Part shown: positions 1 to 11,157 of the stretch, in pieces | Layout of the letters: every line of letters begins with the position of its first letter | How positions within the stretch are numbered: the stretch's first letter is position 1 | Source: Halochromatium sp. | GTDB taxonomy: Bacteria > Pseudomonadota > Gammaproteobacteria > Chromatiales > Chromatiaceae | Reading direction: 5' to 3' | Length of the DNA: 64,000 nucleotides | Assembly: GCA_010912705.1 (NCBI GenBank) | Contig: POWB01000016.1 | Span: forward strand, 1 to 64,000 | Made by a program: the position numbers and the translations under genes | Notes under the pieces: model-generated | Told to the model about the DNA's origin: nothing | What the model saw: the letters and a program-made list of their open reading frames with translations, nothing else | Databases searched by the model: none

Positions 1-2051
1 GTCGGGAGCGGAGGGATCTGGAACGGGCCTCCGCGCCGCATCTCCTCAGGGAGAACTCCGTCGATCGAGAAACCACCTTTGACCGCGCCAACAGGGTTGA
101 CCCCGACCGGATTGATTTCGTCAGCCTGCCACGACAAATCACGCGTCCAGAGGAAGCCATCGTATCGTGAAGCGTCCCCAAGGAAGCCCGCAAATACTTC
201 AGCAGTGCGTTCAAGTTCAGTCCGATCATCCAGGTAGACGGCGATCACCGCCCGGGACATTCCACACATGCGGCCGTGGTTATTGGCGCGCTCCTCGTCC
301 TCCTCGACCATGCTGCCATCCGGCCAAACAACATAACGGAGTCCTGCGATCCAGTCGCGGAAGGTCATGTCTAGCGTCGGGTCGAAGGTCTTCAGGTCGA
401 TCAAATCGGCGGTGAAGACGTACGAGGCAATGTTGCGGCACGGTTGAACCGCTTCGGTCGTGCTCGACTCCGTTCCGATCGCAGAGGCGATTGCATCCCT
501 AGCCTTTTGTCGATAGTAAGACTCGCCTGTGCGCGCGTAGACCAGTCCAACCGCAAGCGTGCGTGTATCGTGGTTCGAAGTGAAATCCCCCAGGTCCGGG
601 GAGCCCAGATCCCCATCCGCAGCTGCTTTGACGTTTTCCCAGGCGGGACCTTCCATTGGCCGCATAGCGAGTTCTTCCGCCGAGGTCCAGATTCCGTCGA
701 CTACAAGGGTGCTTCTGGCCGCTAACTCGATGTTGATTCGGCCGTCACTAACATCGTTGCTTTCGATCTGCAGCGAGGCACTCAGGTTTCCCTCGCGTTT
801 GGGGGTAAAGAGAATGCCAACGATTGCGGAAGCTCCGGGTGCGAGTGTCATTGGGACTGTTCCGAAAGCGATCGAGAACTGGTCGGCATCGTTGCCGACG
901 AGCCGGATTGTGCTGATATCGAGATCGGCGGCACCCTGGTTGCTGACCTGGAAACTCTTCAAGCGGCGGGTGTTGATCAGAACGGGTCCGAAGTCGTGCG
1001 TTGCGGGGTCGACCTGGATCTCCGGCGTGGGTGATATCCTGCTGCTTAGACGGAGTTCCAATGCAAACGTGGCCCAATCCACCGCTCCGTCAAAGCGACC
1101 TGAGACGCTTGTCGTCTGGGGTGTTGCGAGTATCCTGTCTTGCACTGCGAGCGAGGCGATGTCACCGCCGTTTCCGACTCTGGTTTCGACGCGTTCGGTC
1201 CATCCGGCATTTGATGTGTGGGTTCGGTGGCGCATGGCCGCGACGGCGTATACCATCGAGCCGTCACTGCTCGTATCGAGGTTAAAATCATAGGTGGTGG
1301 AGTCGTTACCGCCGGTACATCCGCCATTAACTCCGATGGTGTTGCTCGAACCGAAGGCGCCGAGAGGGTTAACCGAGTCGACTCCGGTGAGGCGCGATAC
1401 CGCGATGACGGCATTGAGCGGCGTATCCGTAAACGATGCGGTGACCCTGTCAGAGAATTCGGGAGATCCAATCGCGCCCCAAACGGTCACGCCGGTTCCG
1501 CTCCGACCAGAGCATTGCTCACCGATTGGAAACCAAGACAGACCGAGCCCGTTGACCGTATTCACCTGGCGCCACGGTTTGCTCGATACAGCGGCAAGAT
1601 AGAGCTCGTCAGTCGATGCCTCTAACGGCGATGAGGTTGTCACGTCTTGACGGCCGGTTGAGCCGCCTGTCTGCACCTCGCTCTGAGTAATCAGGCCCGA
1701 GCTGGGGCAGGTAACTGCAGATGCGCTTGCCTGGAAGCGAGCACCTCGCTCAACTCGGAAGCCTGGGCGCAGTTCGATGCTCGGCGCAGCAAAGCGGACG
1801 TCCGCGCCGGCTTTGACCGCAATCGTGCCATCGGTGATCAGGCCTCGTTGCGAGGATAGACGCCAAGTATCACCCGCAAAGACCTGCGACGAAACGGTGA
1901 AGGTAGTGAGCCGGCAGTCTGTGTTTGGTAATGAAGTCGCCAGCGAGGAAGAAAGTCCGCCAACGAGGTGAACGATAAAGGCGATCCAGAGGATCGAAAA
2001 CAGGGGGTGACCCGCGCGGCAAGCGGTCATTGATTGCAGACGAATCCACAT
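1..2051 (-). CDS. Secreted modular protein with HYDIN-like domain and alginate-lyase-like C-terminal region (partial, runs off the left edge)
   Basis: One uninterrupted minus-strand reading frame of 683 codons starts at ATG 2051 (or ATG 2030) and leaves the window without a stop. The N-terminus is a signal peptide: after a basic stretch comes the hydrophobic run FSILWIAFIVHLVGG, with likely cleavage after SSSLA. Residues about 46-114 contain the pattern IELRPGFRVERGARFQA, typical of short beta-rich stack modules of secreted proteins. Residues about 150-330 form a Gly/Ser/Thr-rich module I do not recognise. Residues about 333-437 match HYDIN/choice-of-anchor-D Ig-like domains (DFGPVLINTRRLKSFQVSN, LAPGASAIVGILFTPKREG). 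From about 440 onward the sequence (AEELAMRPMEGPAWENVKAAA, TLAVGLVYARTGE, ANNHGRMCGMSRAV) resembles the alpha/alpha-barrel of alginate or heparinase-type polysaccharide lyases, including an NNH motif expected in such active sites. Role inferred: export and binding or cleavage of an acidic polysaccharide. The lyase call is by pattern only. Confidence 0.75.
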   Translation of the reverse strand, partial: MWIRLQSMTACRAGHPLFSILWIAFIVHLVGGLSSSLATSLPNTDCRLTTFTVSSQVFAGDTWRLSSQRGLITDGTIAVKAGADVRFAAPSIELRPGFRVERGARFQASASAVTCPSSGLITQSEVQTGGSTGRQDVTTSSPLEASTDELYLAAVSSKPWRQVNTVNGLGLSWFPIGEQCSGRSGTGVTVWGAIGSPEFSDRVTASFTDTPLNAVIAVSRLTGVDSVNPLGAFGSSNTIGVNGGCTGGNDSTTYDFNLDTSSDGSMVYAVAAMRHRTHTSNAGWTERVETRVGNGGDIASLAVQDRILATPQTTSVSGRFDGAVDWATFALELRLSSRISPTPEIQVDPATHDFGPVLINTRRLKSFQVSNQGAADLDISTIRLVGNDADQFSIAFGTVPMTLAPGASAIVGILFTPKREGNLSASLQIESNDVSDGRINIELAARSTLVVDGIWTSAEELAMRPMEGPAWENVKAAADGDLGSPDLGDFTSNHDTRTLAVGLVYARTGESYYRQKARDAIASAIGTESSTTEAVQPCRNIASYVFTADLIDLKTFDPTLDMTFRDWIAGLRYVVWPDGSMVEEDEERANNHGRMCGMSRAVIAVYLDDRTELERTAEVFAGFLGDASRYDGFLWTRDLSWQADEINPVGVNPVGAVKGGFSIDGVLPEEMRRGGPFQIPPLP

Positions 2052-2242
2052 GGCGGCTGTCTCGTATCTTGAAGATGCGGGGGTCGGTATTTCAGGCAAC
2101 AGAGGTGTGTTTCTATCTGGTGCAAGGTCACCAGCGAGTGGGGTGATTCCTCCGTTAAGAAACATTGTATGCCAAGGCGCATGGCGCAACCCGATCTGAT
2201 TTCCTAACCGATGCGGCAACGACTGCGATACGCAAGATGTCT

Positions 2243-2279
2243 GAAAAAAGACCGCCCGCACTGAGGGCAGTGCGAGCGG
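2243..2279 (-). terminator. Rho-independent terminator after metF
   Basis: Read on the minus strand, a 12-bp stem (arms 2268-2279 and 2252-2263, one G-T pair) closes a CCCT loop and is followed by TCTTTTTT. It lies about 65 bases beyond the metF stop and would end the metK-ahcY-metF transcript or transcripts. Confidence 0.85.
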
Positions 2280-2345
2280 CATCGGCTTTGTCTATCCAGC
2301 CATGTTCTGGCGCTGAGCCGATCAACCAGTGCCCCGATGCAGGGG

Positions 2346-3203
2346 CTAGTCAGCCTCGGGCAACCCAAGCTCACGCCAGAGCTTCAGGGTTGGTGCCGAC
2401 TGGTTCATGGTGTAGAAGTGCAGGCCCGGCGCACCGCCATCGAGCAGCCGCTGGCAGAGCTCGAGCACCACGTCATGGCCGAAGCTGCGGATCGATTCTT
2501 TGTCATCGCCGAAGCCTTCGAGTCGCTTTCTAATCCAGCGCGGGATCTCGGCGCCGCAGGCGTCTGAAAAGCGCGCGAGCTGTGAATAGTTGCTGATCGG
2601 CATGATGCCAGCAACGATGGGCACCTCGATCTGCATCCGCTGGCATTCTTCGACGAACCAGAAGTAGGCCTCGGCGCTGTAGAAATACTGCGTAATCGCG
2701 GCATCAGCACCCGCCTCGACCTTGCGTTTGAAGTTCTCGAGATCGGCTTGGGCGTTGCGTGCCTGGGGATGGAACTCGGGGTAGGCGGCGACCTCGATGG
2801 TGAAGCGATCGCCGTATTCCTCGCGCAGAAAGGTCACCAGCTCGTTGGCATAGCGGAAGGTGCCGAGGCCGGTGCGGCCCATGCCGGAGGGCATGTCGCC
2901 ACGTAGCGCGACGAGGCGGTTGATGCCCTTGTCGATGTAATGGCCGACGATGTCGCGGATCTCGTCCTTTTCAGAGCCGATGCAGGCCAGATGGGGGGCG
3001 GTGTCGATGTCTTGCTCGCGCAGCCAGTCGACGGTGGCGAAGGTGCGCTCGCGGGTCGAGCCGCCGGCGCCATAGGTGCAGGAGAAATAACGTGGATTGA
3101 CGGCGTTGAGCCGTTGAACGGTGGTCTTGAGCTTGTCCATCCCCTCGTCGGTTTTGGGTGGGAATAGCTCGAAGCTGAAGGTGCGGTCGTTGAGATCGGT
3201 CAT
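2346..3203 (-). CDS. metF: 5,10-methylenetetrahydrofolate reductase
   Basis: This 285-residue protein has the usual length of bacterial MetF and reduces 5,10-methylene-THF to 5-methyl-THF with a flavin cofactor, supplying the methyl group for methionine synthesis. Family landmarks include FSFELFPPKTDEG near the start (the substrate glutamate region), SCTYGAGGSTRERT (residues about 41-54), LVALRGDMP, the TQYFYSAEAYFWFVEEC segment and GIMPISNYSQ. The start ATG at 3203 directly precedes this conserved N-terminus. It is the last gene of the minus-strand methyl-cycle group metK-ahcY-metF. A strong terminator follows. The 336-base gap to ahcY suggests it may also have its own promoter. Confidence 0.96.
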   Translation of the reverse strand: MTDLNDRTFSFELFPPKTDEGMDKLKTTVQRLNAVNPRYFSCTYGAGGSTRERTFATVDWLREQDIDTAPHLACIGSEKDEIRDIVGHYIDKGINRLVALRGDMPSGMGRTGLGTFRYANELVTFLREEYGDRFTIEVAAYPEFHPQARNAQADLENFKRKVEAGADAAITQYFYSAEAYFWFVEECQRMQIEVPIVAGIMPISNYSQLARFSDACGAEIPRWIRKRLEGFGDDKESIRSFGHDVVLELCQRLLDGGAPGLHFYTMNQSAPTLKLWRELGLPEAD

Positions 3204-3539
3204 GCGGGTCTCCGGTCGTCTTTACCGTGAAACAGGGGATTCGTCGTCCTGGGAGGCGACGCGCGATGTCCGATGCCCTGAAACAGAGGCTTCAGGTTCC
3301 GGGGGACGATGCAGCATCAGCGCGAAGCGCGGATAACCGCTCCCTGTGGGCGCCTGGTGCAAGATCGTGAGCCGGCGCGCGTCGCCGACAGGGTCCGGGG
3401 ATCGGTACGCAAACGGCCCTGGGCAGGCGATGCTCAGGGCCGTGCGTCGCTAGCATCAGCAAGCATCAGCCTGAGCGCCGCTCGCAGCGAGGCTCGGGCG
3501 CGATGCCGCTTAGTACCGCTTAGTACCGCTTAGTACCGC
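3204..3539. other. metF-ahcY intergenic region
   Basis: I see no supported gene in these 336 bases. Next to the ahcY stop the region holds most of a 10-bp tandem repeat, described separately. The remainder could carry a metF promoter on the minus strand, but I found no convincing -35/-10 pair. Confidence 0.5.

Positions 3540-3550
<11 letters not shown>
3511..3550. repeat. Four tandem copies of a 10-bp unit over the ahcY stop codon
   Basis: The unit TAGTACCGCT occurs at 3511-3520, 3521-3530 and 3531-3540, with a near-copy (TAGTACCGAT) at 3541-3550. The last copy contains the ahcY terminal codons (Tyr-Arg-Tyr-stop). The other three lie just downstream of the stop. The pattern looks like slippage or tandem duplication of the gene end. 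Confidence 0.95.
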
Positions 3551-4946
<1,396 letters not shown>

Positions 4947-4968
4947 GGTATTCAGCTCCTGAGTATCT

Positions 4969-5050
4969 TGAGTGAGCGCCGTTGATCTGAATGGTCCCTT
5001 CGCGAGCCTGGCAGGACGTCTGTGGTCCTGTTGCAGCGCTCCTCGCGCGG
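4969..5050 (-). promoter_or_regulatory. SAH riboswitch upstream of ahcY
   Basis: On the minus strand the leader reads GCGAGGAGCGCTGCAAC (5050 downward), then a variable hairpin (GGACCACAGACGTCC), then GCCAGGCTCGC, and ends ACGGCGCTCACT about 25 bases before the ahcY ATG. These blocks match the conserved core of SAH-binding riboswitches: GAGGAGCGCUGCAA, CCAGGCUCG, and a 3' GGCGCUCA that pairs with AGCGCU to form the pseudoknot. P1 pairing (CGCGAG with CTCGCG) is visible. Such elements turn on ahcY when SAH is high. Confidence 0.92.
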
Positions 5051-5179
5051 GATTGGGTCGGGCAGTGGGAGGGCCGGTGACAGCGATGCTCCCTGTTTCT
5101 GGATGGCGATGCGCCCTAGAGACGTACCCTGAATCTGTTGCGATTCAGCGTCTGGGATGGCACCACGTCCTGAGCGGCC

Positions 5180-6349
5180 TTAGAGCCCAGCAGCCTCCTT
5201 CAGTGCCGCAGCCTTGTCGGTGCGCTCCCAGCTGAACTCGGGCAGCTCGCGTCCGAAATGGCCATAGGCGGCGGTCTTGCGGTAGATCGGCTTGACCAGA
5301 TCGAGCATCTTGATCAGCGCATAAGGACGCAGGTCGAAGTGCTCGCGCACCAGCATCGCGATGCGGTCTTCGTCGATCTTGGCGGTCCCGAAGGTCTCGA
5401 CGGAGATCGAGGTCGGCTCAGCGACGCCGATGGCATAGGAGACCTGGATCTCGCAGCGGTCGGCGAGGCCGGCGGCAACGATGTTCTTCGCCACGTAACG
5501 GCCAGCGTAGGCGGCCGAGCGGTCGACCTTGGACGGGTCCTTGCCGGAGAAGGCGCCACCACCATGACGGGCCATGCCGCCGTAGGTATCGACGATGATC
5601 TTACGCCCGGTCAGGCCGCAGTCGCCGACGGGTCCGCCGATGACGAAGCTGCCGGTCGGGTTGATGTGGATCTTGGTGTCCTTGTGCATCCACTCGGTCG
5701 GAATCACCGGCTTGATGATGTTCTCCATCACCGCTTCCTGCAGGTGCTTGTAGTCGATGTCCGGATCATGCTGGGTGGAGAGCACGATGGCATCGACCGA
5801 GGCGACCTTGCCGCCTTCATAGCGCATGGTGACCTGACTCTTGGCGTCCGGGCGCAGCCATTCGAGTACGTTTTCCTTGCGCATCTCCGACTGGCGCTCG
5901 ACCAGGCGATGGGCGTAGGTGATCGGTGCCGGCATCAGCACATCGGTCTCGTTGGTCGCGTAGCCGAACATCAGGCCCTGGTCCCCAGCGCCTTGCTCCT
6001 CGGGGCTGGTGCGATCGACACCCTGGGCAATATCGGTCGACTGCTTGCCGACCAGCGACATCACCGCGCAGGTGCTGCCGTCGAAGCCGACGTCCGAGTT
6101 GTTGTAGCCAATGTCGTTGACGACGCCACGCACGAGCTCGTCGAAGTCGACCCAGTGATCGGTGGTGATCTCGCCGGCGACGATGACCGCGCCGGTCTTG
6201 ATCATGGTCTCGCAAGCCACCCGAGCGTGCTCGGGGTTGCTGTCGTTGGCCAGGATGTTGTCAAGGACGGCATCCGAGATCTGGTCGGCAACCTTATCCG
6301 GATGGCCCTCAGAGACAGACTCCGAGGTGAAAAGGAAATTCTCTGACAT
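5180..6349 (-). CDS. metK: S-adenosylmethionine synthetase (methionine adenosyltransferase)
   Basis: A 389-residue MetK that forms S-adenosylmethionine from methionine and ATP. Visible landmarks are [24 protein letters not shown] at the N-terminus, [16 protein letters not shown] (the GAGDQG loop), the ATP-binding [21 protein letters not shown] and the phosphate loop [19 protein letters not shown]. Length and start (ATG 6349) are standard. It is the first gene of the minus-strand methyl-cycle set, 233 bases ahead of ahcY. A GC-rich hairpin lies in its leader, but I see no match to a SAM riboswitch class. Confidence 0.98.
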   Translation of the reverse strand: MSENFLFTSESVSEGHPDKVADQISDAVLDNILANDSNPEHARVACETMIKTGAVIVAGEITTDHWVDFDELVRGVVNDIGYNNSDVGFDGSTCAVMSLVGKQSTDIAQGVDRTSPEEQGAGDQGLMFGYATNETDVLMPAPITYAHRLVERQSEMRKENVLEWLRPDAKSQVTMRYEGGKVASVDAIVLSTQHDPDIDYKHLQEAVMENIIKPVIPTEWMHKDTKIHINPTGSFVIGGPVGDCGLTGRKIIVDTYGGMARHGGGAFSGKDPSKVDRSAAYAGRYVAKNIVAAGLADRCEIQVSYAIGVAEPTSISVETFGTAKIDEDRIAMLVREHFDLRPYALIKMLDLVKPIYRKTAAYGHFGRELPEFSWERTDKAAALKEAAGL

Positions 6350-6381
6350 AAATGGACGGTCTCTCGCTAGGGTTCGCCTAA

Positions 6382-6404
6382 GCGACCGGCAGAAGGCCGG
6401 TTGC
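6382..6404 (-). other. Hairpin in the metK leader
   Basis: A 9-bp stem (6382-6390 with 6396-6404, one G-T pair on the plus strand) closes a 5-base loop about 33 bases upstream of the metK ATG. There is no T-run. It may affect mRNA stability or translation. The function is unknown. Confidence 0.4.
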
Positions 6405-6714
6405 GCTGCGCTGCGAACGGTTAATCAATTGACGAGAGCAGAGCAGTGTAAACGATTGTAGCGCCTGTTTACAGGGGAGGTGGCTACTCGATGGTCGCTT
6501 TTGGGGCCGTCTCTGGCCTTCTTAATCTTAGCAAAAACAGGGTCATGAGGCTGTCCTAAAACCTTATCTCAAAAACCTCCGGCGAGCGCTGCGGCGGGCT
6601 GCCGATAGGGGCTCAGACGCCATCGTATCGGTGCGTCTTTCGGGCCTTTGCATCAGCAGCGCTTGGGTTAACATAGGCGACCAGCAAAGTTGAGTATGAC
6701 GGAGGGTTTTAGCG
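6405..6714. other. Divergent intergenic region between metK and the thioredoxin-fold gene
   Basis: These 310 bases must hold the promoters of the divergent genes on both sides. On the metK side there is a locally AT-richer stretch around 6420-6475 (for example TTTACA and TTGATT-like hexamers on the minus strand), but no pair with ideal spacing. I see no coding potential. Confidence 0.4.
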
Positions 6715-7272
6715 ATGGTCTCACTCGAAACGCCGGTTTGTGACTTCGGTCAGAAGGCGCCTGATTTCGCACTTCCAGGGGTCGATGGTCAGAGCTGGCG
6801 ACGCGATGACTGTCTCGGTCCAAACGGGCTGCTGGTGATGTTTATCTGCAACCATTGCCCCTACGTGAAGGCCGTTCGCGAACGTCTGGTGCGTGACACC
6901 CGTGAGTTGATGACGCTTGGGGTCGGCAGTGTCGCGATCATGGCGAATGATCCGGCCGACTATCCCGAGGATTCGTTCGAGAACATGAAGAAGATCGCGC
7001 TTCAGTACGATTTTCCGTTCCCGTACCTGATCGATGAGCGTCAGGAGATTGCCAAAGCCTACGGCGCCATCTGTACGCCCGACTTTTTCGGCTACAACGC
7101 CAGACTCGAGCTGCAATATCGGGGGCGGCTGGATGCAAGCCGCAAAGAGACTGCACCGGCCGATGTCCGCCGCGATCTGTTCGAGGCGATGAAGCAGGTT
7201 GCCGAGACTGGCCGAGGTCCCGAACAGCAGATACCGAGTATCGGCTGCTCCATCAAATGGCGTGATGCTTGA
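6715..7272 (+). CDS. Thioredoxin-fold (AhpC/TSA/redoxin) family protein
   Basis: The 185-residue cytoplasmic protein begins with the redoxin signature FGQKAPDFALPGVDGQSW and carries MFICNHCPYVKAVRERL (residues about 42-58), the CNHCPYVK motif of a bacterial thioredoxin-family group, where CxxC is the candidate redox centre. Later segments GSVAIMANDPADYPEDSFENMK, FPYLIDERQEIAKAYGAICTPDFFGY (with the cis-Pro-type TPDFF) and PSIGCSIKW also fit that group. There is no signal peptide. It probably acts as a thiol peroxidase or disulfide reductase on an unknown partner. It stands alone, divergent from metK, and ends before a perfect palindromic hairpin. Confidence 0.85.
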   Translation: MVSLETPVCDFGQKAPDFALPGVDGQSWRRDDCLGPNGLLVMFICNHCPYVKAVRERLVRDTRELMTLGVGSVAIMANDPADYPEDSFENMKKIALQYDFPFPYLIDERQEIAKAYGAICTPDFFGYNARLELQYRGRLDASRKETAPADVRRDLFEAMKQVAETGRGPEQQIPSIGCSIKWRDA

Positions 7273-7295
7273 TAGGCAACAGCCAATTGGGTCTG

Positions 7296-7320
7296 CCTCA
7301 GGCCTGCTTCAGGCCTGAGG
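7296..7320 (+). terminator. Perfect 11-bp hairpin downstream of the thioredoxin-fold gene
   Basis: CCTCAGGCCTG (7296-7306), loop CTT, and CAGGCCTGAGG (7310-7320) form an 11-bp stem with no mismatch, 24 bases after the stop. No T-run follows, so it may be a 3'-end stabiliser or weak terminator rather than a classic rho-independent one. Confidence 0.5.
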
Positions 7321-7801
7321 GGCTCGGCTCATTATCCCTGAATTAACCTTAGATATCGGCTTTAAGTCGCTTATTTTTAAGATTATAAAAGCTATTTTTA
7401 TGCGGGCATAAGGCTAGACCGAGGTCCGTAACACTTGCGTTAAACGCTTCAGTAATCCTTAATATTGGGATCTGGTAACGCAGCCTGAGCCTGAGTCTAG
7501 GGCAATAGTCTTGGCTTATCGGTCGGGTTTCGGCGAGAATGTCCGGCTTAGTGCCTCTTGTCAGCGGCGACCCTGCCTGGGCGGTCAGCTGCTTGGCCTC
7601 GCTCGCCACCCAGACGAATCCCAGGGCATTGACCTCCAAGTCGGCAGTCGCCGCTTGGATTTGGGTCTTAATGAGATGATGTCGCGCGACCCGTCGTCGC
7701 GCAGACGCCCCTGCCGCTGCGGCCTCTCTGGCCGAGGCGCGCCGGTACGTGTTAACGAGCAGATTTAGTCACCCGAAAGAAACTCAGATCAGGAGGGGCA
7801 G
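7321..7801. other. Long leader region upstream of the tkt cluster
   Basis: About 480 bases without a credible gene. The segment 7340-7420 is markedly AT-rich (runs such as CTTATTTTTAAGATTATAAAAG) inside a GC-rich neighbourhood, which fits a promoter or regulator-binding region for the carbon-metabolism genes. Immediately before tkt there is a strong ribosome-binding site, AGGAGGGG, about 5 bases before the ATG. No CbbR site could be demonstrated by eye. Confidence 0.5.
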
Positions 7802-9814
7802 ATGTCCTCACGCAGAGAACTAGCCAACGCCATTCGTGCGCTCAGCATGGATGCGGTCCAGAAAGCGAAGTCTGGACATCCGGGCGCGCCGATGGGCATG
7901 GCCGATATTGCCGAGGTGCTGTGGAATGATTACATGCAGCACAATCCGGAAAACCCGCAGTGGCCTGATCGCGATCGCTTCGTGCTCTCCAATGGCCATG
8001 GCTCGATGCTGCTCTACTCGTTGCTGCATCTCACTGGCTACGATTTGAGTATCGAGGACGTCAAACAGTTCCGCCAGCTGCACTCGAAGACCCCTGGCCA
8101 TCCTGAGTACGGCTACGCCCCAGGCATCGAGACCACCACCGGGCCGCTCGGGCAGGGCATCAGCAACGGCGTTGGCATGGCGCTGGCCGAGAAGGTCTTG
8201 GCGGCCCAGTTCAATAAGCCTGGCCACGAGATCATTGACCACCACACCTATGTCTTTCTTGGCGACGGCTGCCTGATGGAAGGCATCTCGCACGAGTCCT
8301 GCTCGCTAGCTGGCGCGCTGGGCTTAGGCAAGCTGATCGCCTTCTATGATGACAACAATATCTCGATCGATGGCGAAGTTCGCGGTCACGGTGATGTCCC
8401 GGCCTGGTTCCTTGACGATACGCCGAAGCGCTTCGAGGCCTATAACTGGCACGTGATCCCGAAGGTCGATGGCCATGATGCCGAGGCCATCAAGGCTGCC
8501 ATCGAAGAAGCACGTGCAGTCACTGATAAGCCCACCCTGATCTGCTGCCAGACCGTTATTGGTTTTGGCTCGCCGAACAAGCAGGGCAAAGAGGAATGCC
8601 ACGGTGCCCCGCTTGGCGATGATGAGATCGCCTTGACCCGTGAGGCCCTAGGCTGGACCCATCCGCCGTTTGAGATTCCTGAAGCGGTCTACTCGGGCTG
8701 GGATGCGAAAGAGCGTGGCACCGCTGCTGAGCAAGCCTGGAACGATAAATTTGCCGCCTACAAGGCCGCGTTCCCAGCTGAAGCTGCAGAGTTCCAGCGC
8801 CGCATGGCAGGCGAACTGCCTGAGGACTTCGATGCCAAGGCTTGGGCGTTCATTAAGTCAGTCGATGCTAAGGCCGAGAAGATCGCGACCCGCAAGGCCT
8901 CACAAAACGCCTTGAATGGTTTTGGCCCCTTGCTGCCTGAGCTACTTGGCGGCTCAGCCGACCTGGCAGGCTCAAACCTGACGCTCTGGTCAGGCGCTAC
9001 AGGCGTGCGTCCAAGCGATGCCGGTGGTAATTACGTCTACTACGGCGTGCGCGAGTTCGGTATGTCGGCCATCATGAATGGTGCAACCCTCCATGGCGGC
9101 TTCAAGCCCTATGGCGCCACCTTCCTGATGTTCATGGAGTACGCCCGCAATGCCGTGCGCATGGCGGCGCTCATGAAGATCAACCCGATCTTTGTCTACA
9201 CCCACGATTCCATCGGCCTTGGCGAGGACGGCCCGACCCATCAGCCGGTCGAGCAGGTCTCGATCCTGCGACTCACGCCGCGTATGTCGACCTGGCGCCC
9301 CTGTGATGCGGTCGAGAGTGCTGTGGCTTGGAAGCTGGCGATTGAGCGTACCGGCGGTCCGACAGCGCTGATCTTCTCGCGTCAGGGAGCGCCGCACATG
9401 AGCCGCACCGAGGAGCAGATGCGGGCCATCGAAAAGGGCGCCTATGTGCTCAAGGATTGTGACGGCACCCCAGACGCGATCATTATCGGCACTGGTACCG
9501 AGGTCGAGCTGGCGATGACTGCGGCCGAGCAGCTTAGCGCCAAGGGGCGCAAGGTTCGCGTCGTCTCGATGCCGTCGATGGATACCTTCGATGCCCAGGA
9601 TGCGGCCTATAAGGAATCGGTCCTGCCAGATGCCGTCAAGGCGCGCGTCGCGGTTGAGGCTGGTGTCTCCAATCTCTGGCCAAAGTACGTTGGCATGCAT
9701 GGCAAGATCATTGGCGTCGATCGCTTCGGCGAGTCAGCACCAGCACCCGCCGTCTACCAGGAGTTCGGCGTCACCGCAGACGCGGTCGCTGAGGCTGTCG
9801 ACAGCCTGCTCTAA
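7802..9814 (+). CDS. tkt: Transketolase
   Basis: A 670-residue thiamine-diphosphate enzyme that moves two-carbon ketol units in the Calvin cycle and the non-oxidative pentose phosphate pathway. Seen in order: [22 protein letters not shown] (residues about 14-35), [31 protein letters not shown], the ThDP motif [12 protein letters not shown] ending at [11 protein letters not shown], the middle domain [12 protein letters not shown] with [12 protein letters not shown] and [18 protein letters not shown], and a C-terminal domain. A strong Shine-Dalgarno sequence supports the start. It heads the plus-strand group tkt-gap-pgk-pyk-fba, an arrangement suited to autotrophic carbon fixation with a shared glycolytic section. 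Confidence 0.98.
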   Translation: MSSRRELANAIRALSMDAVQKAKSGHPGAPMGMADIAEVLWNDYMQHNPENPQWPDRDRFVLSNGHGSMLLYSLLHLTGYDLSIEDVKQFRQLHSKTPGHPEYGYAPGIETTTGPLGQGISNGVGMALAEKVLAAQFNKPGHEIIDHHTYVFLGDGCLMEGISHESCSLAGALGLGKLIAFYDDNNISIDGEVRGHGDVPAWFLDDTPKRFEAYNWHVIPKVDGHDAEAIKAAIEEARAVTDKPTLICCQTVIGFGSPNKQGKEECHGAPLGDDEIALTREALGWTHPPFEIPEAVYSGWDAKERGTAAEQAWNDKFAAYKAAFPAEAAEFQRRMAGELPEDFDAKAWAFIKSVDAKAEKIATRKASQNALNGFGPLLPELLGGSADLAGSNLTLWSGATGVRPSDAGGNYVYYGVREFGMSAIMNGATLHGGFKPYGATFLMFMEYARNAVRMAALMKINPIFVYTHDSIGLGEDGPTHQPVEQVSILRLTPRMSTWRPCDAVESAVAWKLAIERTGGPTALIFSRQGAPHMSRTEEQMRAIEKGAYVLKDCDGTPDAIIIGTGTEVELAMTAAEQLSAKGRKVRVVSMPSMDTFDAQDAAYKESVLPDAVKARVAVEAGVSNLWPKYVGMHGKIIGVDRFGESAPAPAVYQEFGVTADAVAEAVDSLL

Positions 9815-9832
9815 AGACATCGATCGTCGACC

Positions 9833-9865
9833 GGATCAGCGCGGGCTTAAGCCCGGCGCTGATCC
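9833..9865 (+). other. Hairpin between tkt and gap
   Basis: GGATCAGCGCGGGC and GCCCGGCGCTGATCC pair around a TTAA loop with one bulged base. There is no T-run. It may separate or stabilise the tkt and gap parts of a polycistronic mRNA. Confidence 0.5.
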
Positions 9866-9881
9866 GATCAAGCTGAATTAA

Positions 9882-10919
<1,038 letters not shown>

Positions 10920-10938
10920 GTAAGCAGCCTTAGCGGTG

Positions 10939-10974
10939 CGGTGGGTAGGACGGGTTTGCCTGCCCAGCCCACCG
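10939..10974 (+). other. Imperfect GC-rich hairpin between gap and pgk
   Basis: Arms CGGTGGG (10939-10945) and CCCACCG (10968-10974) pair, and the interior G-rich and C-rich blocks can extend the fold with mismatches. It looks like a small intergenic palindrome of repetitive type. The rest of the 238-base gap holds no gene I can support. Confidence 0.4.
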
Positions 10975-11157
10975 TCATGCACAAGGAGTGGGTGCCGATC
11001 GATTCACAGTCTGCGAACGACGGCAACAAGCAAACGGCCAACAAATCCGGGCCAAGGCGGAGACTGCTCGGTGGCAGCAGGAACGATGCGGAAAGCCTGG
11101 CCGGTTTTCCCGATCGCTCAACGCTTTTTAACACCATCTCGATGAGGCTCATTAGCT

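Noticed and set aside
559..1293. Plus-strand frame of 244 codons, and further frames around it
   Set aside because: They lie antisense to the continuous minus-strand secreted protein, which has a signal peptide and recognised domain patterns.
5258..6346. Long plus-strand frame of 362 codons opposite metK
   Set aside because: It is a shadow of metK. The minus-strand protein has every MetK motif and the plus-strand translation matches nothing.
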